From Candidatus Zixiibacteriota bacterium (GTDB lineage: Bacteria > Zixibacteria > MSB-5A5 > CAIYYT01), in NCBI GenBank assembly GCA_963205155.1, contig CAUJJY010000316.1:1-5766 (forward strand): 5,766 nucleotides of DNA, in the 5' to 3' direction. The notes below the pieces were generated by a model. The model was given only the letters and a program-made list of their open reading frames with translations. It ran no database searches and was not told the DNA's origin. Below, in pieces: positions 1 to 4,920 of the stretch (its first letter is position 1; every line of letters begins with the position of its first letter). The position numbers and the translations under genes are program-made.

Positions 1-2
1 CT

Positions 3-2423
3 GAAAACGAAATTGAATTAAGTAAATGGCACACGATCATTGCGGCCGAAGGTACCTTCAGGACAAATCGACCAGGCGTCTTTGCCGGCGGTGACGTCGT
101 TACCGGTCCCGCCGATGCTATCGATGCTGTGGCTGCCGGACGCATGGCCGCCTATGCGATCGAACGTTATATAGAAACCGGCCACTACGAACGGCTAAAA
201 CCACTCTTCGCAAGCCGCAAAGATAATCTCAAGGACTTTACCACCGAGGACTTCTGCGATCCGAAGACCAGCGAACGAACACACATCACGGAATTACCAG
301 TCGCAGAAAGAATTCACTCCTTTAAAGAAGTCGAACTCGGACTGACGGAAGACCAGGCTAAATTCGAAGCGTGCCGCTGCATGGAATGCGGCTGTCAGGT
401 GGCGCTGGAATGCAAGTTGCAGGATTACTGCGGTGAGTATGGCGCCGATCAGAAGCGATTCGTCGGCGAATTCAACCGCTACAAGATCGATACACGTCAC
501 CCGTACATCACACTCGACGCAAACAAATGTATCAACTGCGGTCGCTGCGTGCGAACCTGTGCCGACATCCTCGATGTCTCCGCTCTCGGATTTGTAAATC
601 GCGGTTTCCGTACCATGGTTAAACCGGCGCTTGAAAAAGCCCTCGCCGAAACCAACTGTGTCTCCTGTGGCAACTGCGTCGACGTTTGCCCGACCGGAGC
701 GATTGTCAACAAACTGCCGTTTGGCCGCTCGGGACCTTGGCTGATGAATCGCATCAAGAACGTCTGCAATTTCTGCTCTATCGGCTGCAATGTCGAAATC
801 AATGCCAAGACCGCAGACCTGTTCTACGTCTCCGGCTCTTTCGAAGGTGAACCTAACTTTGGTGAACTGTGTGTGCGTGGTCGCTACGGCTATCAGCAGC
901 TTCTCGGCAACGAGCGCCTGCGCAAACCATACGTTCGCAAGGGCGGTGATCTGGTGCCGGCAACCTGGGAAGAAGCATGGGAGCGAATCGAGCAAGGCGC
1001 AAAAGATCTCCGCCTTGAATACGGTCGAAAAGCTATGATGGTGTCGGCGTCGCCAAAACTCACCGACGAAGAATTGTACCTCGCCGGTAAGCTGGCCCGC
1101 GTCACTCTCGAAACCAACGCTATTGGCAGTTTCCAGCACCTGGCGACCGAGGCCGACTATCACGCACTCGACGGATTATTAGGCGCAACAGAGTCTACCT
1201 GCGGAACATCCGAGTTGGAATCGGCAGATCTGATCTTGCTCGTGAATTGCGACCCCTTTACCGAAAATCCCGTCCTCGGCTGGCGGCTCAAACGCATGCT
1301 CAAGAAGGGCAAGCAAGCTATCGTCATCAATTCTGCCGATATCGGCATCAATCGCTATGCCACGCAATGGCTCGATCCGCGTCGCGGCACCGCAACCTTG
1401 TTGCTCAATGGATTGATGGCGGAAATCATACGGCAGGGCGGTGAGGATAAGACATTTCTCGACTCGCGCGCCAAAAACTACGAACGCTTCCGTCGATACA
1501 TCGAAGTCATCGACACCGACGAGGTTGCCTCGGTGACGGGTGTTCGGTCAGCCAAAATCGAAGAATGTGCAGGACTGCTTTCGGCCAAGGGGCGCAAGGT
1601 AGTTGCCATTTACAATCTCGATAGCCGCCGCGACCGCTCGCCGAACGACCTCAAAGCGCTGACTTCGCTGATGCTCATGACTGGAAGAATTGGCACCGGT
1701 GGCAACGGCATGATCCTGTTATCAAGCCAGGCCAATACCCGGGGCATGCAGATCGCCGGCTTTGACCAACAGCTGTTGCCGGGTGGGATGCTCATTGCGC
1801 CAGAGTCTTTTGCGAAGCTATCGGCTTTGTGGAATCACGATCTTGACTGCCTGAAGAATGGCGACGGCGGCGACTTCCGCACTGATTTTGAAAACGGCAA
1901 CCTCAAGGGCGCAGTAATTCTCGGTGAAAATCCCGCTATCGATCCCGCGTGGTACAAGCGCGTCGAAAAGCTCGAATTTCTGGTTGTCGCCGATTTGTTT
2001 ATGACGGAAACCGCTAAACTCGCTGATGTCGTGCTTCCGCTCAACAGCTACGTCGAGGATGAAGGCACAATGACGAACTGGGAGGGTCTGCGCCAATCGC
2101 TGAAACCTCTGGGAAAACCGCTGACAGGGCACAGCAACATTGATGTTATCGCTCGGATCATGCAGTCTGCCGATGGTGGTGTTCACGGCGCATCATATTC
2201 GCACGAATTTCTTGCGAACGAAATGCACAAGCTTCTGCCCAAACGAGATCAGAAAGTGGACAACGCGGCGAAATTCGGACAGGCGTTTCCGGCTCCGGAC
2301 GGCAGGGCTAACTTCGAGGTCTACCCAGCTCAAGTCAAGGCCACCGAAGTGAAGTACCCCAATGTGCTTGTTCTCGATGAACGCACCGATGCCAAGTTAT
2401 CGCAGGTTTTCGGAGAAAAGTAA
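3..2423 (+). CDS. Fused GltD-like FAD / ferredoxin / molybdopterin oxidoreductase-like protein (5' partial)
   Basis: The frame is open to the left edge, so the gene starts upstream; the GTG at 129 lies inside a conserved motif and is not the start. Positions 63-170 encode the end of a GltD-type FAD/NAD(P)H domain (PGVFAGGDVV, then AAGRMAAYAIERYI). Numbering from codon 129, a Cys-rich linker follows (C82, C84, C87, C89, C95, C101, with CKLQDYCGEYGA resembling the NuoG His/Cys region). Next come two ferredoxin clusters, C134-x2-C137-x2-C140-x3-C144 and C177-x2-C180-x2-C183-x3-C187, then the N-terminal cluster motif of molybdopterin oxidoreductases, C213-x2-C216-x3-C220-x27-C248. The body carries GENPA (599-603) and TETAKLADVVLPL (626-638), typical of NuoG, FdhA and SfrA. 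No Sec or Cys is seen where formate dehydrogenases have their Mo ligand, and the chain stops where the C-terminal dinucleotide-binding domain would begin. The likely role is cytoplasmic transfer of electrons between NAD(P)H and an Fe-S acceptor, as in the two-subunit SfrAB of Geobacter. The fold call is firm; substrate and true cofactor are unknown. Confidence 0.9.
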   Translation, partial: ENEIELSKWHTIIAAEGTFRTNRPGVFAGGDVVTGPADAIDAVAAGRMAAYAIERYIETGHYERLKPLFASRKDNLKDFTTEDFCDPKTSERTHITELPVAERIHSFKEVELGLTEDQAKFEACRCMECGCQVALECKLQDYCGEYGADQKRFVGEFNRYKIDTRHPYITLDANKCINCGRCVRTCADILDVSALGFVNRGFRTMVKPALEKALAETNCVSCGNCVDVCPTGAIVNKLPFGRSGPWLMNRIKNVCNFCSIGCNVEINAKTADLFYVSGSFEGEPNFGELCVRGRYGYQQLLGNERLRKPYVRKGGDLVPATWEEAWERIEQGAKDLRLEYGRKAMMVSASPKLTDEELYLAGKLARVTLETNAIGSFQHLATEADYHALDGLLGATESTCGTSELESADLILLVNCDPFTENPVLGWRLKRMLKKGKQAIVINSADIGINRYATQWLDPRRGTATLLLNGLMAEIIRQGGEDKTFLDSRAKNYERFRRYIEVIDTDEVASVTGVRSAKIEECAGLLSAKGRKVVAIYNLDSRRDRSPNDLKALTSLMLMTGRIGTGGNGMILLSSQANTRGMQIAGFDQQLLPGGMLIAPESFAKLSALWNHDLDCLKNGDGGDFRTDFENGNLKGAVILGENPAIDPAWYKRVEKLEFLVVADLFMTETAKLADVVLPLNSYVEDEGTMTNWEGLRQSLKPLGKPLTGHSNIDVIARIMQSADGGVHGASYSHEFLANEMHKLLPKRDQKVDNAAKFGQAFPAPDGRANFEVYPAQVKATEVKYPNVLVLDERTDAKLSQVFGEK

Positions 2424-2443
2424 TTTCGAGGGAGTGGGAATCA

Positions 2444-2477
2444 GAAGTGCGGCAATCGAGATCGACTGCCGCACTTC
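2444..2477. terminator. Bidirectional hairpin terminator between convergent genes
   Basis: A perfect 11-bp inverted repeat, GAAGTGCGGCA (2444-2454) and TGCCGCACTTC (2467-2477), encloses a 12-base loop. It sits 20 bases after the oxidoreductase stop and 19 bases beyond the peroxidase stop on the other strand. The T-run on the + side is short (TTTT at 2482-2485) and there is none on the - side. It is therefore a strong hairpin with weak U-tracts, probably serving both convergent transcripts. Confidence 0.72.
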
Positions 2478-2496
2478 CTCATTTTAGACCGGAAAG

Positions 2497-3123
2497 TTAA
2501 GACTTGTTTTCAGCATTGGTTGCCTTCAACAGTTCTCCAATCTTGCCCGTAATCTCTTCACTCATCGGCTCAACCTTGGATGGCCAGCGTGCTACGAGAT
2601 TGCCCTTTTGGTCGATCAAGAACTTGTTGAAATTCCAAGCAATGTCGCCGGGGATATTCGAGGTTTGAGTCAGGTACTTGAACAACGGGTGGATGTCGTC
2701 CCCCTTGACACTGACCTTTGACATCATTGGAAATGATACATCGAATTTAGTCGTGCAGAACTCCTTGATTTCTTCATCACTGCCCGGTTCCTGTCCGCCG
2801 AAATTATTCGCCGGGAACCCGACAACTACTACGCCCTGATTCTTATATTTGTCATACAACGCTTCAAGGCCGGTATACTGCTTGGTGTAGCCGCAGTGAC
2901 TCGCGACGTTGACGACCAGCACTACCTTGCCTTCGAAAGCTTTCAGGCTGGACGTATCGCCATCAATTGTCTTGAATGGTATCGCTCTGTAGTCGCTTGC
3001 GGTTTGTTCAGTCATGATACTCTCCGTCTTCGATTCCTTCGTTGCATTGGGGGCCGGTGTCCCTGCCAATGCAAGGCTGGCGATCATCGCTGCTGCCAAG
3101 CCAACTGTTGTCATCTTCTTCAT
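2497..3123 (-). CDS. Exported glutathione peroxidase (thioredoxin-dependent 2-Cys type)
   Basis: A 208-residue peroxidase of the GPx family, thioredoxin fold. It would reduce hydrogen peroxide and organic or lipid hydroperoxides. Visible residues are the peroxidatic Cys77 in NVASHCGYTKQY, Gln111 in NNFGGQEPG, and Trp163-Asn164 in AWNFNKFLID, giving the Cys/Gln/Trp/Asn tetrad. Cys123 in EFCTTKF sits where non-selenium, thioredoxin-using GPx proteins carry the resolving Cys. Ala105 in FPANNF replaces the Cys that many relatives have in FPCNQF. Residues 1-20 (MKK, then a hydrophobic run ending SLALA) form a Sec signal peptide with likely cleavage after Ala20 and no lipobox Cys, so a periplasmic product is expected. 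The ATG at 3123 is chosen because AAGGAA lies 4 bases before it. A longer frame from a TTG at 3147 would begin only about 2 bases after the predicted transcription start. A second, internal start with its own ribosome site exists at 3015. Family certain; electron donor inferred. Confidence 0.95.
   Translation of the reverse strand: MKKMTTVGLAAAMIASLALAGTPAPNATKESKTESIMTEQTASDYRAIPFKTIDGDTSSLKAFEGKVVLVVNVASHCGYTKQYTGLEALYDKYKNQGVVVVGFPANNFGGQEPGSDEEIKEFCTTKFDVSFPMMSKVSVKGDDIHPLFKYLTQTSNIPGDIAWNFNKFLIDQKGNLVARWPSKVEPMSEEITGKIGELLKATNAENKS
3021..3025 (-). promoter_or_regulatory. Possible internal ribosome binding site in the peroxidase gene
   Basis: GGAGA on the - strand is followed 5 bases later by an in-frame ATG (3015-3013, Met37 of the precursor). 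Starting here would skip the signal peptide and yield a cytosolic-type peroxidase of 172 residues beginning MTEQTASDYR, close to the usual GPx length. Use of this start is an inference. Confidence 0.4.
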
Positions 3124-3127
3124 GCTA

Positions 3128-3133
3128 TTCCTT
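3128..3133 (-). promoter_or_regulatory. Ribosome binding site fixing the peroxidase start
   Basis: AAGGAA on the - strand lies 4 bases upstream of the ATG at 3123. It decides for this start over the longer TTG-initiated frame from 3147. Confidence 0.7.
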
Positions 3134-3155
3134 CGTTTCCAGTTCAACCTACTCG

Positions 3156-3161
3156 ATTATA
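3156..3161 (-). promoter_or_regulatory. -10 element of the peroxidase promoter
   Basis: A perfect TATAAT on the - strand lies 32 bases upstream of the ATG at 3123, giving a transcription start near 3149 and a short leader containing the ribosome site. No good -35 hexamer is found at 16-18 bases, so the promoter may need an activator or use a divergent -35. Confidence 0.5.
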
Positions 3162-3207
3162 CGCTCGTATGCACGACAGTGGTGGCATCGGTCTAACTAA
3201 TCGGTGA

Positions 3208-3237
3208 TTGACAAAATCGAGCGAATTGAGCTATTTT
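3208..3237 (+). promoter_or_regulatory. Promoter of the AHSA1-like gene
   Basis: A perfect -35 TTGACA (3208-3213), an 18-base spacer and a -10-like TATTTT (3232-3237, 4 of 6 matches) would start transcription near 3244, about 25 bases before the ATG. It is divergent from the peroxidase promoter in the same intergenic region. Two copies of ATCGGT (3187-3192 and 3200-3205) sit just upstream of the -35. Confidence 0.55.
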
Positions 3238-3257
3238 TGCAACGACAACCATTCAAT

Positions 3258-3263
3258 GGAGGA
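3258..3263 (+). promoter_or_regulatory. Ribosome binding site of the AHSA1-like gene
   Basis: A strong GGAGGA lies 5 bases before the ATG at 3269 and fixes that start. Confidence 0.75.
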
Positions 3264-3268
3264 ACCAG

Positions 3269-3820
3269 ATGGCCGCAAAAAGCAAGAAACACGATTGGTC
3301 GCAGTTTGTCTTACGGGTATACGTCAATGCCAAACCGGAGAAAGTCTTCAAAGCCTGGACCGATGACAAGATTGTGTCCAAGTGGTTTACGCAAAAAACG
3401 GTCATTGAACCGCGCAAGGGCGGTCGCCTTTACTTCGAGTGGTTGGCTGGTGATAAACTCGAAGACAAGGTGAAACAGATTCTCAAGAACAAGAAATTCG
3501 TATTTCCGTTCGGGAAAGACGGCACCGAGGTTTCGGTTGCTTTCAGGAAGGACGGTAAGGGCACCCTTTGCGAACTCAAGCAATACAACATGAAAACCGA
3601 TCCGGCATCCAAATGGTCAATGCACCGGGGTTGCATACAAGGCTGGACTTTCTTCTTGACCAATCTTAAGAGCTATCTCGAACACGGTATCGACCTGCGC
3701 AGCAATGACGTAAAACGCAGCTATCGCCAAGACTATGTAAATAGTTGGGAGACAAGGCATAGCGGGCCCACCGGGAGCCTACTGCAAAATTGTCAAAATC
3801 ATCTGCTTGGCGTGTTGTAA
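3269..3820 (+). CDS. AHSA1/SRPBCC-family (START-like fold) protein with extended C-terminus
   Basis: A 183-residue soluble protein with no signal peptide. The opening (FVLRVYVNAKPEKVFKAWTD, residues 13-32), the WF at 39-40, GGRLYFEW at 51-58 and the closing GCIQGWTFFLTNLKSYLE (121-138) followed by GIDLR (140-144) are typical of AHSA1-like SRPBCC proteins. These have a helix-grip fold with a hydrophobic cavity and mostly unknown ligands. The name derives from similarity to the C-terminal domain of the Hsp90 activator Aha1; a chaperone role in bacteria is not established. The start is fixed by GGAGGA 5 bases upstream. Members of this family as I recall them usually end in a short VINS-like tail. 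Here YVNS (156-159) is followed by TGG and 23 more residues without family resemblance, suggesting loss of the natural stop. The gene is divergent from the peroxidase and 17 bases upstream of lptC. Confidence 0.86.
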   Translation: MAAKSKKHDWSQFVLRVYVNAKPEKVFKAWTDDKIVSKWFTQKTVIEPRKGGRLYFEWLAGDKLEDKVKQILKNKKFVFPFGKDGTEVSVAFRKDGKGTLCELKQYNMKTDPASKWSMHRGCIQGWTFFLTNLKSYLEHGIDLRSNDVKRSYRQDYVNSWETRHSGPTGSLLQNCQNHLLGVL

Positions 3821-3825
3821 TATCG

Positions 3826-3831
3826 TATAAT
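3826..3831 (+). promoter_or_regulatory. -10 element placed for a leaderless lptC transcript
   Basis: A perfect TATAAT ends 6 bases before the ATG at 3838, so transcription would begin at or beside the start codon. No Shine-Dalgarno sequence is visible ahead of this ATG. The -35 region is poor (CTGCTT at 17 bases). Confidence 0.4.
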
Positions 3832-3837
3832 AATGCG

Positions 3838-4383
3838 ATGAAACGATTCTGCCTATTGTGCCTGATCTTCAGCTCCGTCGTGGCGGTAATCATCTCGTGT
3901 AGCGCCGACACAACTGAAACTCCACCTGCCAAGACTACCGTCAGCGACGCTCCTGATCAGGTGATGACCAATTCCGAGATCTACCTGACCAGCGGCGGCA
4001 GGCGCAAAGCAACTATCAAGTCCGACACACTGATGACCTATGCGCGTGTCGATACCACCTTGCTCTACGGTGTCGAAGTTTTGTTCTTCGATAGTTCCGG
4101 TACACACACGTCGACTCTTACCGCCGACTCCTCAAGGGTCAGCCAACGCGCCAGCACGATGTCGGTCTTTGGCCATGTTAAGGCTTGGACGAAGGACAAC
4201 CGTCGCCTCGTTGCAGACTCGCTTCGCTGGAATGCGAAAACCGAACGCATCGAAACGGAAGGGTATGTGGAGATTTATCGCGGCGGAGACATGATCTCTG
4301 GATTCGGTCTCGAGACCGATCAGCGGCTCGAGCACACCACTATCAAACGCCAACCCAAAGGATCATTCAATGAGCCGGATTAA
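3838..4383 (+). CDS. lptC: LptC-like LPS-export lipoprotein
   Basis: A 181-residue putative LptC, the inner-membrane-anchored periplasmic protein that relays lipopolysaccharide from the LptB2FG transporter to LptA. Residues 1-20 are a signal peptide ending in a lipobox, VIIS followed by Cys21, so the protein should be a lipoprotein, whereas enterobacterial LptC is held by a transmembrane helix. The rest fits the LptC/OstA-like beta-jellyroll pattern: SEIYLTSGGRRKATIKSD (46-63), YGVEVLFFDSSG (77-88), STLTAD (92-97), VFGHVKAW (110-117), LVADSLRWNAKTERIETEGYV (124-144) and DMISGFGLETD (151-161). An earlier TTG frame from 3790 is possible but would overlap the upstream gene and spoil the signal peptide. 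No ribosome site precedes this ATG. The gene overlaps the next one by 14 bases; no lptA or lptB follows here. Without profile scoring, a related OstA-fold lipoprotein remains possible. Confidence 0.8.
   Translation: MKRFCLLCLIFSSVVAVIISCSADTTETPPAKTTVSDAPDQVMTNSEIYLTSGGRRKATIKSDTLMTYARVDTTLLYGVEVLFFDSSGTHTSTLTADSSRVSQRASTMSVFGHVKAWTKDNRRLVADSLRWNAKTERIETEGYVEIYRGGDMISGFGLETDQRLEHTTIKRQPKGSFNEPD
4357..4362 (+). promoter_or_regulatory. Ribosome binding site inside the end of lptC
   Basis: AAAGGA within the last codons of lptC lies 7 bases before the ATG at 4370. With the 14-base gene overlap it implies translational coupling of the two genes. Confidence 0.65.
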
Positions 4384-4714
4384 GGTGATAACCGTTGTTA
4401 CGTTAATATTCAGCCTCTTCTCGGTAGCACTTGCCGATGAAATCACACCGGATCAAATGCGTCGAATGGTATCGGCTGAATTGAAGACAAATGGCGTTGC
4501 CAGCGATTCAGTTGGCGCAACGCTGCGCGTGACCGGCTATGGAGAGAAATTCAAGGACTTTCTGATTGTCCCGGTGATTCGAAACGGTGTTCTCGTTTCT
4601 GTCTATCGCGATGACCCGAAGCGCAACTCAATTGCCGAAATCTGCTCGAAGTCCAATGTCAAGACTCTCAAACTCAATCTCTTTACCATTGAGGGTGCCC
4701 GCTTTGAAATGTAA
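4370..4714 (+). CDS. Secreted protein of unknown function, apparently cut short by an in-frame stop
   Basis: A 114-residue protein that I do not recognise. Residues 1-22 form a Sec signal peptide (basic MSRIK, hydrophobic run, VALA before DE) with likely cleavage after Ala22, so it is periplasmic or secreted. The mature part has a stretch, FKDFLIVPVIRNGVLVSVYR (60-79), that looks like alternating beta strands. There is one Cys (C91) and no membrane helix beyond the signal. The start is supported by AAAGGA 7 bases upstream and the overlap with lptC, so the two are probably one operon. The TAA at 4712 is followed in the same frame by 66 codons of protein-like sequence. The present product is therefore likely a truncated form of a protein of about 181 residues. 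It is not a recognisable LptA, although lptA often follows lptC. Confidence 0.7.
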   Translation: MSRIKVITVVTLIFSLFSVALADEITPDQMRRMVSAELKTNGVASDSVGATLRVTGYGEKFKDFLIVPVIRNGVLVSVYRDDPKRNSIAEICSKSNVKTLKLNLFTIEGARFEM

Positions 4715-4915
4715 AAGCAGGGAGTAATCGACCCGGAACCCAAACTGATCAGCGTCGGCCCGATTTCGCTGCTCGGCGCATTAACCGCCGGTTGGTATCA
4801 CGATACCGGCGATTCCTTCGTGTTGTTGTCGCTGTCCGGACGACTCGTTACTGAATCCGACATCGCTCGGTACTGGCCCGAACACCTCGAGGCTCTTCGC
4901 GCGGTCGGGCGTTAG
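4715..4915 (+). pseudogene. In-frame continuation of the secreted protein beyond the TAA
   Basis: Directly after the TAA at 4712-4714, and in the same frame, 66 codons run without a stop to TAG at 4913. They start KQGVIDPEPKLISVGPISLL and continue through GWYHDTGDSF, VLLSLSGRLVTESDIARYW and PEHLEALRAVGR. About two-thirds of the codons end in G or C, and hydrophobic and polar residues alternate as in real protein. There is no ATG in this frame and no ribosome site, so it is unlikely to be a separate gene. The end lies 5 bases from the stop of the convergent M16 gene, a natural spot for a gene end. It is best read as the lost C-terminal 66 residues of the preceding gene. A sequencing error at 4712-4714 would restore one intact gene at 4370-4915. 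Confidence 0.62.
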
Positions 4916-4920
4916 GAAGT

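Noticed and set aside
294..1163. Long open frame of 289 codons on the minus strand opposite the oxidoreductase
   Set aside because: It is antisense to a clearly conserved protein, shows no family motifs and no convincing ribosome site; long antisense frames are common opposite coding sequence with biased third positions.
1818..2186. 122-codon minus-strand frame
   Set aside because: It is antisense to the conserved GENPA and TETAKLADVVLP motifs of the oxidoreductase, with no recognisable features of its own.
129..2423. GTG at 129 as the true start of the oxidoreductase
   Set aside because: The frame stays open to base 3 and encodes the conserved PGVFAGGD motif of the GltD-type FAD domain before it, so the start is off the left edge.
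3124..3147. TTG at 3147 as the peroxidase start
   Set aside because: It would add eight residues before a normal signal peptide, lacks a ribosome site, and falls about 2 bases after the start predicted from the TATAAT.
3204..3473. 89-codon plus-strand frame overlapping the AHSA1-like gene
   Set aside because: It is a shifted frame over the promoter and the start of a recognised gene, with no protein-like pattern.
4794..4807. GGTATC-AC-GATACC inverted repeat as a terminator
   Set aside because: The 2-base loop is too small, there is no T-run, and it lies within the apparent continuation of the secreted-protein frame.
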